Origin: Celoporthe dispersa
Lineage: Eukaryota; Ascomycota; Sordariomycetes; Diaporthales; Cryphonectriaceae
Direction of reading: 5' to 3'
Assembly (NCBI GenBank): GCA_016584495.1
Contig: WAID01000003.1
Location: forward strand, 4,092,001 to 4,156,000
DNA: 64,000 nucleotides
In this document: piece after piece, positions 22,110 to 33,802 of the stretch
How positions within the stretch are numbered: the stretch's first letter is position 1
How the letters are laid out: every line of letters starts with the position of its first letter
The notes under the pieces: model-generated
What the model saw: the letters and a program-made list of their open reading frames with translations, nothing else
Databases searched by the model: none
What the model was told of the DNA's origin: nothing
Position numbers and translations under genes: made by a program

Positions 22110-23809
22110 GACACGATGGTCTCGGGGTCTGATGCAGGAGAGGGACAAGAGACGTCGAGGAGGGTGGCGGGGGAAGAGGACGACGGTGGTGGTGATGGCT
22201 TGTGGTGGTCTGATTGACAGGTCGTGTGTGTTGTCTGCGCTCGGGTCTTTATCGATAAGTCGCGCTGCAGAACTTGGGAGGCGTCGTCGTTGAACAAGAC
22301 CAAAAGGCTGATTAAGAAGAGGGGAAATTCGGGTTCTGGTGTTGGGACCAAGAAGGAAAACTCCTTTTCCTCTCCTTGTGATGGTGTAGAAGTAAACCTG
22401 TGTAAGCAGCAGAGAAAAGGAGAGGAGGGACAAGAAAAAAAAGAAAAAAGAAAAAAAAAGACCTGGTGTAGTAAGCTGTATCGGGAGAGGCGAGGCTTCC
22501 GGTCGGTGGTCTGCTCGGAGTTTTGGGTGGACAGGTTCGTCCGGTTTGGGACCGGCGGCGTGGGTTTTTTAAACAATCTCGCTAGCCTGTCAGTCGATCC
22601 CAGCTCCTTCCGAGGATCTCCTGTTGTTTGCCACTGCGTCGAACCACTTTTCTGAAGTTCTACCCAGGCCCTTGTGCCAAGCAGACGGTGTTGTTTACGG
22701 GTTGAGAAGTGGAAAAGGGGATTTGCTTACGTGCTGTGTGTACTGTAGTCCCTGCTGCTGAGCAGTCGGGTGCGTTGGGGTTGGAATGCGAGCCTCCTTC
22801 TTCTGGCAACAAGACCAGAACACGCATGCAAGCGCAGCTAGTCAGTGGGCACCTAACACTACGTGACATGACATGCATGCATAAAACAGCCTAGAAATGG
22901 TGTCCTTGGAGATTATCAATGCGACCCTGCAGCCATGTATGTGCTCAGTCTGGCTGACCGGTTGCATGTGGCAAGTTGAGTGGTACTATCAACGTGCCAC
23001 CTATTGCAGGTGGTCAACTGTTAAATCAGGTTAAGATGGCGGGGGTTGAACCTAGGTCTCCCCCTGGTCCTGGCCGGGCTGTCGACCTGTTCAATCACTT
23101 CAGACAAGACATCAGGTGTCGACTTTCTTATTTGCTTCTTATTGCTCTGCAGATTCTCTCTTAAAAAAAAAAAAGTCAGCCAAGGTTCAACAATGACGCC
23201 CTTTCTCCTTAAACCTGCAGTAATTAGTTAGACCCTCAAGGGCTAACTACTGCTTCAACCTGTCAGCCATAAACAGAAACACGACATTTCAGAGACTTGG
23301 GAATAAACATGCTTCAGTGCTGGTTTCTTGTGTGGTGTGATGGCCATCCCTGTGATGTCTTCAGATCTCAGCATTCAGGACAGATCCCTCACCACGGTAC
23401 CAGACACGTAGAAGGCCCCCTCTGTGGTAGTAAACTCGATAGTGATGCACCTGGGTGAGCGAGCACCTTGAACCGCAGATAGGCGCTTACCTGCACTGGC
23501 AGACTGGGTGGTGAGAAAGAGAGGCAGCTAATCCCCTTTTTCATTAGCGTCTAGACCCCTCCAATGACCCGCTTTTGGGTTTTTCTGCTGGTCGGGCAAA
23601 GCTGCCCTTGAGTACAATTTTCCCCGCGCTATTCGCCCAACCCCTTCCTCGCCAGTCTAGAACGGTTCCCCTCCTTGGACTTCTCCCACCGTCCAGAAAT
23701 TTTTCCCATCCCTCCCACTCCTTGAGAGACCCCTCTCGACAACACCCTCTTTTTCCCTCCGACAGACGAAACAAAACCAAAAAAAAAAGCCTCCACCCCC
23801 ACCGGCAAG
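22110..23809. promoter_or_regulatory. Divergent intergenic region between SUR2 and TCTP
   Basis: Both genes are transcribed away from this 1.7 kb. The TCTP side (23550-23809) is strongly pyrimidine-rich, as expected for a highly expressed fungal leader. The SUR2 side holds A-rich tracts (22430-22460). A tRNA-like but non-folding sequence lies near 23035-23110. There is no protein-like frame. Confidence 0.45.
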
Positions 23810-24663
23810 ATGATTATCTTCAAGGACAAGATCACCGAGGACGAGATGATCTCGGACTCGTACGACCTCAAGGAGGTTGACGGGATCGTCTACGAGGCCG
23901 ACTGTGCCATGATCGAGGAGGGTGTCGGTGACATTGGTATGTTTTCCCCCTCAATGGGCTGGTATCTCCAACAGTTTGGGCGGGGGGGGGGGGGGGCGGG
24001 AGGCGAGAGCTATTGCTGACGGGAGCGTGTGCGCATGATAAACAGACATTGGTGCCAACGCCTCCGCCGAGGAGGCCGGTGATGACCTCGCCGACGAGAA
24101 GGTCAAGGTCAACAACGTTGTCGCATCTTTCCGTCTCGTCAGCACCCAGTTCGACAAGAAGGGCTTCCTGGGCTACCTCAAGGGTACGAAACCAATAAAC
24201 CAAGAATCCCTCTACTACCTCATCCGCCAGAACCAATGTTCCCCCTCCCCCCGACACACTGCCGTCTGCCTTTTTTTTTTTTTTCTTTCTTTAAAAAAGG
24301 GAAATACTGACAGATGAACAATATTACAGCCTACATGAAGGCCGTCAAGACCAAGCTCCAGGAGGAGGGCAAGCCTGAGGAGGAGGTCAAGGCTTTCGAG
24401 AGCGGCGCCCAGAAGTTCGTCAAGGACAAGCTGCTGCCCAACTTCAAGGACTTTGAATTCTACACCGGCGAGTCCATGAACCCCGATGGCATGGTTGCCC
24501 TCCTCAACTACCGGTATGCCCTCTTCACTACCCACCGATCCTCAAAACACCCCCCAGTATGACCAAAGGCAATAACAACCAACTGACTTTTTGTCCTAGT
24601 GAGGATGGTGTTACCCCCTACTTCATCTTCTGGAAGCACGGCCTGAGCGAGATGAAGGTCTAA
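23810..24663 (+). CDS. TMA19: Translationally controlled tumour protein (TCTP) homologue
   Basis: Exons 23810-23936, 24046-24183, 24330-24513 and 24600-24663 join in phase to a 170-residue protein, the normal family length. The N-terminus MIIFKDKITEDEMISDSYD, the acidic flexible loop with a conserved NNVVASFRL stretch, the charged helical hairpin (YMKAVKTKLQEEGKPEEEVKAFESGAQKFVKDKLLPNFKDFEFYTGESMNPDGM) and the C-terminal PYFIFWKHGLSEMKV are diagnostic. TCTP is an abundant cytosolic protein that associates with ribosomes (yeast Tma19) and acts in growth and stress responses. The intact frame contrasts with several broken neighbours. A CT-rich leader precedes the ATG, suggesting strong expression. 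Confidence 0.96.
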
Positions 24664-25005
24664 AGGGAGGAGACTCGAGCTCCCGCTCCCGCTCCTTCAA
24701 CCCTGGTCCTGTGGTTTTCTTCATGCCTCCTCCACGATTGCCGAGGGAGGAATAGACGGTCAAGCGCTGCACAACCTGAATTTTGGCATACATGTTGTGC
24801 GAAGAGAGGAAAAAAAAGAGGAAAAGGAGAGAGAATATACCAGTGACGACCATTGGGATCGTTTTGTCGAGTACCCAGCCAGGCCTCTCTTTCAGAAGTG
24901 AAATTGGCCACACTATCACTATGCTGACCCCAACGCCTGTGCTATACATGCTCAATGACTGGCCTCCTCGTCTCAACAAAAAGACAGCCTGCGGCGTACT
25001 TCTTA
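24664..25005. other. Convergent 3' flanks of TCTP and the AIM3-like gene
   Basis: A 342-bp spacer between two stop codons on opposite strands. It contains an A-rich stretch (24808-24838) and no gene; both 3' UTRs must lie here. Confidence 0.5.
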
Positions 25006-26494
25006 CTAGAAATTCGGCCGCGTCGACATTGGAACCGGCGGGGGCTCATCTCCCGCCCTCACACCATTCCCGCCCCCAATATCGGGCTTCTTCTTGGGCG
25101 GCGGAGGCGGAGGCGGTTTCTTCTTCCCTAGCATGCCAGCCGCAGCACCGATCGTGTTCAGGTGCGACTGCGCTCCCGCCGTAGATTGAGGACCACCATG
25201 TCCTGCTGCTCCGTCATGCCCAGTCCCGCTGTTGCCCAGGTACCCTCCGACCTTGCCAGATACCCCATACTTCTGGTCCAGCCCGTTGGCCGTCTTGACG
25301 CCCGCAGCGACCTGCTCCCCATGCCTCTGGCGGAAGTTGTTGGCCGTCGACGCCGCGCTCTTGGCGTCCGCAAGGGACACGGAGCTCGGGTTCTTTTGAA
25401 AATCAGACATGGTCTTCAGCGCGGCCTGCTTCTGCGCCCACGTGGTCCCCCTGGCTAGGAGGCGGCGGGGACGGCGTGGACCCCGAAGCCGAGCCGCCAG
25501 CTCCCACGCCAAACCTGCTAAACCGTGACTGCAACTCGCCCATGCCGCCGGATGAGCCCTGTCCCGCCGGGGGAGGCAGCACAGGCCTGTTCGCATTTCC
25601 GCCCCCGCCGCCTCCTCCTCCCCCACTACCACCACCACCGCCAATGCCTAGCCCCGGCACTGATATCCCCGCCGCGCCGAGCCTGTTCGCAGCGCCCTGG
25701 TTTAGAAATCCCACCTGCCTCTCCGGCGTGGCTACCCGCTGCGTAGTCGCCGGTGTGGGAGACGCACTGTTCGCCCGCGGCGGCAGTCTGGGCGGGAGAC
25801 TTGGCGGTGGGGGCTTTGCTGCGCCGCCCCCACCACTACTCGCTGCCGTGTAAGGTGGTGGTGTTGGGGTGGACCCGGGGCTCGAGCCGCCGTCGCCGTC
25901 TCGTCTCCTCGGGGGCGGTGGGAGATTGGCCGTGGAGAGGCCCGTCGTGTCGACGCGGTAGGGCCTAGGCGGGGGCGGAGGCTCCTCCGCTGCTGCTGCT
26001 ACTTGTTGCTGCTGCTGGCCATACTGGTGCTGGCCCTGCGTGCCTGGTGAGGCGGAGGAGGAGGCCAGCGGCGGCGGCGGGAGGATACCACCGTCTACAC
26101 GTTTAGGAGGGGGCGCAAAGGTCGACGGGTCGCGGAGCTGGGAGATGGGCGTCGACTCGTGCTGCAGGCGGGGGTCTTCTTTCTTGCGCCCGAATACTGC
26201 GCCCTATGTAATGAGAAGGAGGAGGAGGAGATTAGATATCTTCGTTATGTGCTATTAAAGAGGAAAAGGAGAAGAAGAGAAGAAAGAAAGAAAGAAAAAA
26301 AAAAAGAGGTAGGTTGCGGTTGCGGCGACGTACAACTTGGTTCCTCAATCCTTCTTGGCCCTGCAGGATGGTTGGTGGGTGGTGGTGGTGGTGGTCAGCG
26401 ATGAAAGTGTCTCGACGACTCAAACAAGAGATTGTGGTCTGCGTACCGAGTCTGGACGCCAGCCGTTCTTAGCGATGCCTTTGAATTTCTCCAT
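25006..26494 (-). CDS. Proline-rich AIM3-like cortical actin-patch protein; one frameshift
   Basis: Exons 26494-26447 (MEKFKGIAKNGWRPDS), a 27-nt micro-exon 26360-26334 (GQEGLRNQV) and 26203-25006. The protein has about 423 residues. The marker is ISQLRDPSTFAPPPKRVD after a short basic start, as in the fungal AIM3 family; yeast Aim3 sits in cortical actin patches and binds the BAR protein Rvs167. The centre is Pro/Gly/Gln-rich with polyproline blocks, likely SH3 ligands. The C-terminal part (WAQKQAALKT, NPSSVSLADAKSAASTANNF, then GKKKPPPPPPP) is conserved in type. At 25447-25451 (CCCCC on the plus strand) one base too many breaks the frame; removing it joins PPPPSQ to GTTWAQKQ. The family assignment rests on motifs and composition, so a different proline-rich actin regulator is possible. 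Confidence 0.62.
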
Positions 26495-26945
26495 GGTCAG
26501 GGTCCGAGGACATGTCTCTCCCACCGAGAATGTGCTCCCCAAAGAGAGAGAAGAAAGAAAGAGAAGGGGTTAAAAAAATAAAAAATAAGAGGACCAAGCG
26601 CGAAAAGGGGTCCTTTGACCTTGTGTAGGTTCTGATCGAAAAGAAGACTGCGCGATATCTAATAGGGCAGTGGCTAATCTGGTGGACTTGCTGGGCGGCG
26701 TGACGTAAGGCCTAACTGGACCCTGGGAGGTTAGTTACTGGTCGGCTACAGGGCTGATGTGCAGCGGGTTGCCCTGGCACCAACGAGACCCCCCCTGGAA
26801 GCCTCGGTTGAAGTTTAGTTTCCAAACATCCCACCCCGTAGGGCTCAGATCGCGACTGAGACGCGTCTTGTCTTTGGCGGTCACTTCAGCCTCTCACTCA
26901 CTCACCTGCACCGCTCATGGTTCGACACATCTCTTGCCTGTCAAG
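26495..26945. promoter_or_regulatory. Short divergent promoter between the AIM3-like gene and MIS12
   Basis: Only 451 bp separate two start codons pointing away from each other, so promoters and leaders of both genes must share this DNA. It contains a purine-rich run at 26550-26590 and no gene. Confidence 0.6.
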
Positions 26946-28267
26946 ATGACTGCAGCAGATAACGACACAGAGCTCCTGACCGAACACTTTGGCTACCCTC
27001 CAGTCGTGAGTACACATGATAGAAACCTACACAGATTCGAACCTTTGTCTCCTTAACAGGAAAAAAAAAAAGGAAGGAAAAAAAAGAGAGATAGACTAAA
27101 GCATTGCGACACGCGCAGTCCCTCATCGACGAGATCATCAACAGCATCAACATCCTCGCCGACAAGGCCCTCACCAGCGTCGAGACCGGCCTCCTCAACG
27201 CCCCGCCCACCTCCCTCGGCTTCGGCAGACCAAACCACCCGCCCACCACAGGCAGCAACGCAAACTCCAGGTCCAGGCGCAAGCGCAAACAGCCCGAACC
27301 CCCCCCGCCCGCCGACGGTGTTGACGATGCAGACCCCCTTACCCCGGAGCAGGTCGAGGAGCAGGCCCGCGCCGAGATCGCCGCCGGCACGCACCAGCTC
27401 GAGACGCTGCTGTGCACGTCCATCGACCGCAACTTTGACAAGTTTGAGCTCTACGTCATGCGCAACATCCTGTGCGTGCGGCCCGAGGACCGCGACTGGA
27501 TCCGCCTGGGACACTACGAGGGGCTGAACCTCGACAGCCTGCCCGCGTCCGTCCTGCCGGGAACGACGCGCGGCGGCCACGACGACGGGAGGATGGACGT
27601 CGATGGTGCAGCCGGGCCACACCAGGACGACAACGAGGACAACCCCGACACGCCCACCGTCGCCTCCGTCGAGAGGCTGCGGAGGCGCCTGCAGGCAAGC
27701 CAGAGGCTCAACACGATGCTCACGGCTGAGAGGGCGAGGAACGACGCCCTGCTGCGGGAGCTGCGCGCCATCGCGGGCCGCACCGTGGAGGGGGACGAGC
27801 CAGGGCCGGCCCTCGCGTTCCTGCACGACAAGGGCGACCTGGCGCAGGCCGACGCCGCCACGCCGCTGACGACCACGACGGCGTTCGCGCTGAGCCAGAT
27901 GCAGGCCTTGCGGGCGCTGTCGGCGAGCTTGTCGGGCCTCATGCCGGACCTGAAGGCCGCAGCCGGCGAGGGCGGTGATGGCGGCGATGCCGCGAGGCGG
28001 ACGTGGCGGAAGGAGAGGGTTGAGTACGTCGAGGGGGCGGCGAGGAGGCACCTCGAGACCGTCAGGGGCCTAGAGCTGGGGCGCAACGGCGAGGTGAGGG
28101 ATGGCGAGTGGCAGGGCGAGGGCGCGAGGTTAGGGGCCGGGGAGGTCGGGGCGCTGGAGGGCGTGGTGCAGATGCTGGGTAGAGAAGGGCAGCAGGGGAG
28201 AGGCGGTGGTGGTGAGGAGATGGAACAGGACGACGACGACGATGATAATGATGATGGTGTGGAATAG
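26946..28267 (+). CDS. MTW1: Kinetochore protein Mis12/Mtw1 (MIND complex)
   Basis: Exons 26946-27005 and 27119-28267 give 402 residues. The N-terminal block TELLTEHFGYPPV, split by the intron and followed by SLIDEIINSINILADKAL, is the family signature. A middle block with Asp/Asn motifs (QLETLLCTSIDRNFDKFELYVMRNIL) and a helical, coiled-coil-rich second half (SVERLRRRLQASQRLNTMLTAERARNDALLRELRAI) fit the rod-like Mis12 subunit. In the MIND/Mis12 complex it links the centromere (CENP-C) to the Ndc80 complex at the kinetochore. The Ser/Arg/Lys stretch SRSRRKRKQ may be a nuclear localisation signal. The C-terminus is Gly/Glu-rich and ends in an Asp run. The frame is intact. Confidence 0.86.
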
Positions 28268-28609
28268 ACGGTCTCGGTCTGGGGGCCCCTTGAGTGCTTT
28301 GTGTTCTGGGCTTAGCCAGGCACACGGCTGGGGAGGCATGACAAAAGGCTGGATCAAGATTGCTCTGCGGTTCTGGTGCAGGAAGGCGTTTTGGTGCAAT
28401 TGAGTGGGACCCGGGACAGGCTGGACGGCTGGACGGCTGGACGGGGCTGATGATGATGAGATACCTCCTGGGATTGTGCAATGTTCATCCGTTCTCTACA
28501 TCATTCAGATACATATGAATGTTCGCTATGATCCTTGGGCTCTTCTCTCTTGTCTCATCTCTTTCTCCATGCAGCACAACATCCACCAGCCTCACAGGCC
28601 GCTCTCAAC
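28268..28609. other. Convergent spacer between MIS12 and the PPR gene
   Basis: 342 bp between two stop codons. It includes three tandem ggctggacg(g) units at about 28420-28445. No gene is visible. Confidence 0.5.
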
Positions 28610-31387
28610 CTATGGGTGTCCCTGCCCATGCGTCGTCGGCCCACGGACCTTGAGCTGCTCCCACTCCGCCCTGGACAGCAGCCCGCAGTCGAGCGCAAAA
28701 GCCCAGAATCCATGCCTCCAGTATCTGCTCCTGGACCTCTCAGGCCCGCCAGGCAGCCCGGCACCAAACATCTCCACTGCCACAGGCCTCGTCGGCACAG
28801 CGTGCGCGTGCTCGCTCATACGGTGCAGTCTCACGTGGTCCACGACCGCCTTGGCCTCGGTCATCATGTTCGCGCGCACAAGGCACCTCAGCAGGTCCTC
28901 GAGTGCCTCTAGGGTGATGGCCGAGCCGGAGAGGCTGCTAACCTGCCCGAACAGGCCGAACGCGCGGTCGAGGTCGCCTGCGAGCGCGTAGCCCCGGATG
29001 ACACGCTCCCAGAAGACCTTGTCTAGCCTGCGGCCGCTGTCGAGAAGGACACATCGGTCGCTGTCGAAGCCGCACTCGGCGAGGAGCTTGTTGATCTCAT
29101 CAAGGGCCGGCGGCGTGCGCGAGAAGTAGTGGTCGAGCAGTATGGTGTACATGTGCGGGCTCGGCTGTAGGCCCTTGTTCCGGATGTGGTTGTAGATGGC
29201 GCCCACGGCGCCCTCGGTGTGGTGGTGGCTCTGGCGGCCGTCGCGGACTACCAAGTGCATGATGCGCGCAAAAGTCTCCATGTTGGCCCTGACGCCCTCG
29301 ACGTCCATTGTTTCGAGGAGCTTCTCGACGCTCCTGCGCTGCTCGTCGGGGCCGGCGTTCTTGACATTGCTGATCATCCCGTCGAGGAGGATCGTCCAGG
29401 TAGCGCTGTCGGGTTGGACTTTCTGCTCGTGCATCATCCTCAGAAGGCCGTCGACCTGTACCGCGTCGCCATTTCGTACGAGCGGGCCGAGAAGCGTGTT
29501 GTAGGTGACAACGTCCGGCTCAACACCGTTGTCGGAGGCCCAGGCGAGGACTTTCTTGGCGGCCGACATTGCATTGAGGCGGATCAGACCGGCGACTGCG
29601 GCGTTGACGGAGTCGATCTGCAGAGGACACCGCCTGGCTGTGCGGATTGGCGTAACATGTCACTGAGCGCCCGCAGGCCAGCCTCGGGTTGACGACAGTC
29701 CATGAGCCCGACGATCCTAGCCTTCCAGACCATGCTGTCCAGCATCATTCCGGACGCCACAAGCCTCCTCCAGACGTTCTCTAGGCCATTTGCATTTTTG
29801 GCTCTTCTGCAGCCCTCAATCATACACGTCCACGTCTTCAGCGTGGGGGCGACGCCAGCACCCTCCATCGAGGTCCAGACATCCACGGCCCGCTGTGGCC
29901 GCCTGAGCGCAGTGAACACCATGATGAAGGTGTCCAACAAGCCCTCGTGCATTTTCGTGATACCAGCTTTGCCGGCCTCACCATACTGGTTCAAGTACTC
30001 TGCCCATGCAGCCTCGACTGCCATCACATCACCCAGAGCCAGAGCACCCGTGATCTTGCCATGGAACCAAGGAATGCTATTTTGGGCTTTCACCGCCGGG
30101 GTTCGTGGCCCAGCATTGGGTGCTATCTCTGCGTTCATAGGCCGCATGTGCTTGGGTCTCTGCGGCGCGCGGAGCTCTGACATGGTCTCGTCCCAGCGTT
30201 TCACAACGTACAACAAGATACTGGGGTAGGGCTCCAGCATGGAGTACATAGGAGGCCGTCGAAGCTCGACAGCAGCCAGGATATGACCGATTGGAGCAAG
30301 CAGCGGTTCTGCCCTGCGCTGAGCGCTGACGGTGGAGTGTTCGGGATCCCTGAGCAGTATGAACGTGGCGAGGGCTACCGCGGGCACCTCTCTGTGTTGT
30401 GCAGCAAATTTGTAAAAAAGCATGCTCATAGCGCCCATCAGATCGCCATTTGCAGCATAGTTACGGAGGCGGATCTCGTTGATGTCTGGGAGGCGAAACT
30501 GGGCCTCAGCAGATGTCTGGAGGACCGATTCGTTCGCGGGCAGACGGTAGCGATGGAAGATGATCCACGAGTCAACAAGGTCATCAAGCAGCTCCGCCTT
30601 CCGGGCCATGGCCTTCTCATAAGCCTCGTCGCTGGGGTAGTCTCGCCTGGCGGAGCTCCTGGTGGTGATGTTCTTGATCAGGCCCATGGTCAAGTCAGTC
30701 CATTTTGCTGGGCTCAGGGAGTCCATATCGTGAAAGAGCTGAGTGATTCGGGCCACCGACGGCAGCCTCTCGTTGTCCATATCAGCCACTCTGGCCGCGG
30801 CGACCTTGGTCATCAGGTATGTGCCTCTCTGCTTGACCAGGCGGGGCCTCCCTCCAGACCAGACCTTGGGCCACACATTGGTCAGGGAAGAAATCGAGAC
30901 ATGCCTCGATACTCTCCTCCTTCATCATCGGCCGCAGCCGGGATAAGTCATTGAGAAACTCCACAGTCGCAGGGGATACATCCTTCGGCGCGGCGCCGGC
31001 AGCCTCCTCCTCGTCGCCCTGTTCCTCCACAACCTTTCTGAATATATCCAGCGATTCCTTCTTGTTCGCAGGGGCCATGGCCTTTCTAAAGGGAAGACCT
31101 GGCGGCATCCGCCTGGCCAGACGGTGGCTCTGCGGTCGCAGACTGCGTGTTTTTTTCGCTTCTTCATGGTTTTTCCGTGTGCCCTGGGGCCCGTCGATGT
31201 TCAGGCCTTCGATGGAGGGGATAAAGTCGGTGTCTAGGTTTGTCTCTGTTCTGGGCGTCCCGGTCGATGCTGAGCGGATACACACTCCGGCCTGCCACCG
31301 CGGTGTCCGACAGGCCTGGACGCGCTGCTGTGCGGCTGCGAGGAGCTGCCTGCGACAGGAGGAGCATATCACTTGCGTCGTTTGCAT
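28610..31387 (-). CDS. Mitochondrial pentatricopeptide repeat (PPR) protein; two frameshifts
   Basis: One long exon starting at 31387 (MQTTQVICSSCRRQLLAAAQQRVQ), a basic Ser/Arg/Gln-rich sequence typical of mitochondrial targeting. PPR motifs are visible across the second half: TFIMVFTALRRPQRAVDVWTSMEGAGVAPTLKTWTCMIEGCRRAKNANGLENVWRRLVASGM, then VVTYNTLLGPLVRNGDAVQVDGLLRMMHEQKVQPDSATWTILLDGMI, and more to the end. PPR proteins bind organelle RNA and support its processing, stability or translation; the target cannot be read from sequence. The frame breaks at 30891-30893 (AAA on the plus strand, one base too many) and at about 29622-29630 (one base missing, or two too many). The two changes compensate and the repaired protein is about 925 residues. 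Confidence 0.8.
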
Positions 31388-32071
31388 AGCGTCCGAGTCG
31401 CCGGGCAAAGAGCACCGCGCAGCCCATGTAGATCTGCAGGTTTTTACCACATGGGCCTCGATTGGGGACGGCGCCGAAGCAGCCTCGTATGTCGGCGTCT
31501 GGAAGGGAGCGGAGATGGCGAGGTTGCGCTGTGCAGGCTGCAGCGTACAAGACGTGTGGAGGTGCAGGACGAGGTTCACGATCGCGACTGCGGTGGAAAT
31601 TCTAGGCCTAGGGTCCCTGCCGTCTGATTTCACAGTACTTAGTGCGGCGGACACTGCAGCCGACCTCGGTCCCGCTGGATCGACGTCACACTCACTGCAT
31701 GTCAGTACGAATCCGATGGCCGAGATGGAGGCTTCACTTTGTGCTTGTCCTTACAAATTTTTCCTACAAAATATCTTTATTTATATTTATTCACATCTTT
31801 TCTCTCTCTCTCTCTCCCTCCCTCTCTTTTCTTCATTCTCTCCTATACTGAATCACCTATACATAAAACAGACGGCCCTACTGCCAAGTACATGAAAGCC
31901 CTTGTTGTAGGACTGATTTCTTGAACAGGAACAGATCATAAAGCGGGGCTGCTGCTGCTGCTACGGCCAGGTCTCACCCTGTCCTGCTGTCTATGTCCAT
32001 GTCTGCCATCTCCCTGCTGTGAGTTGGCAGATGACTCAAGACTATCCTGCTACTTATCACGAGCCGACAAC
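31388..32071. promoter_or_regulatory. Divergent region between the PPR and acid phosphatase genes
   Basis: 684 bp upstream of two start codons on opposite strands. A TC-rich tract lies at 31800-31845. The minus-strand frame extends upstream of 31387 without a stop as far as 31654, so a longer PPR N-terminus is possible, but it lacks an ATG-led targeting sequence. Confidence 0.45.
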
Positions 32072-33802
32072 ATGACGACCCTCCAGCCTCGCAAACCCTA
32101 TACGGACGACGAGCTGGGGCAGCTCTACCCTTCCGGGCTCCGGCTTCAGCAGGTGCAGATACTCCTCCGCCATGGCGAGCGGACCCCCGTCTCGCCGCGA
32201 TTTCAGAATGCCGGCCTTGCACCCTTCTGGCCCTACTGCACGGCTGTCCGCCACATGAGAGATGCTGTGCTTGAGCGTGGGAAGGACGGGAACGGACAGG
32301 TCTTCTCAACTCTGGAATGGAAGCGTCGTCTCGAGACCTTTGGTCCCAGCGATGCACCTGTCATTGCGACCGGACCTGGAGGTGAACTGGACAGTGTATG
32401 TGACATGGGTGAGTTGAGCACGTCCTTTTCTTTTCTGTTTCTTTTCCTCAATATTCTCATATCAGAAGTCATATTGATCGGAATACAACCTAGGCATGCT
32501 CACGGATAAGGGGCGTCTTACGACCCTCGAGCTGGGCGAGCGCCTGCGCACTCTCTACGTCGATAGGCTTGGGTTTCTGCCCAAGACCATCGACTCAGCC
32601 GACTTCATCTACCTGCGCGCCACACCTGTCCCTCGCGCCCTGCAGTCCCTCCAGCAGACCTTCACGGGTCTTTACCCAACGCATACCCGCGCCGCCGACT
32701 TTCCACCACCCACTATCCTGACCCGGCCCCTGAGTGACGAGACGCTGCTGCCCAACGATAGCTCCTGTCGCCGCTTCGCCATCCTCTCGCAGGCCTTTGG
32801 CCAGAGAACCGCTGACCGGTGGAATCCAACCGAGGAGATGGCCTACCTCACCAAGATCTACGGCAGATGGATGCCCGAGGGCAGCCCGAAGGTCGCCGTG
32901 GATGCGAGGCCCCGCCTATCTGGCATCATGGACACCGTGAACTCCACGGACGCCCACGGCCCGGAGACCCGGTTACCGAAGGAGTTCTACGACCCCAAGG
33001 CGCGCCGGATCATCGAGAGGATTGGCGTCGAAGAGTGGTTCAGCGGGTACAAGGAGTCGCAGGAGTACCGGAAGCTGGGTGCCGGCGGGCTGCTGGGAGA
33101 CATCACCGCGCGGATGGTCGGCAGCGTGGAGCAGAGCCCTGCAGACGGCGAGTATGAGCTCATGCGCAGCCCTGGACAGGGCCACCACGCTGTGAAGTTT
33201 GGCATGAGCGGTTGTCACGATACGACCCTGGCTGCGTGTCTGAACAGCGTGGGCGCCTTCCCCGGTGACCGGTGGCCCCCGTTCACAAGCCACATCGCCT
33301 TTGAGCTGTTCCAGAGGGCCAGCGGCGCCCCCACAGCAGTGCAGAAGACCGGAGCCAGCAATACTGCTGATGCTGCCGCGCCGTCTACTACCACGAGCTG
33401 GCTGCGCTCTTTCTTCTCTTTCCGATCGCCGTCCGGACAGCCCCCACCAGGGATTGGCCGGAAACCCACGGACGAGCTGACCGAGGCCGAGAAGGGCAAA
33501 TTGGATGGCTACTATGTCCGTATCCGATACAACGATGAGGTAGTCAAGATCCCTGGCTGTAAGCCACAGGGCAGCCACTTTGAGGGCGATGAGAGTCTTT
33601 GCACATTGGTATGCTTGACGAAACGCCGCACAAGCCTTCTTTATTATTATGATCAGTATGAGAACTTGTCATGCTGACTCCGCAACAGGCTGCGTTCAAA
33701 GCGATCGTTGACAAGTTCACCCCCAAGGACTGGAAGGAGGAGTGTAAGAAGGGCAGAGACCAGCCTGCTTTCCCAGTCCGCGAGGAGCCTGCTGGATACT
33801 AG
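32072..33802 (+). CDS. Histidine acid phosphatase (ACP6-like)
   Basis: Exons 32072-32408, 32494-33608 and 33689-33802 join in phase to 521 residues. The catalytic motif RHGERTP appears at about residue 31, carrying the nucleophilic histidine. GCHDTT (about residue 360) supplies the second, acid-base pair HD. Together they define branch 2 of the histidine phosphatase superfamily. Intervening blocks (LTDKGRLTTLELGERLR, YLRATPVPRALQSLQQTFTGLYP) also fit. There is no signal peptide, unlike secreted phytases, so an intracellular or mitochondrial lysophosphatidate-type phosphatase like ACP6 is more likely; the substrate is inferred. A Ser/Ala/Pro-rich insertion with SWLRSFFSFRSPS sits near the C-terminus. 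The start is the first ATG after an upstream stop-free stretch. Confidence 0.88.

Noticed and set aside
27053..28051. 332-codon minus-strand frame opposite MIS12
   Set aside because: It is the antisense shadow of the MIS12 exon, which carries the real family motifs.
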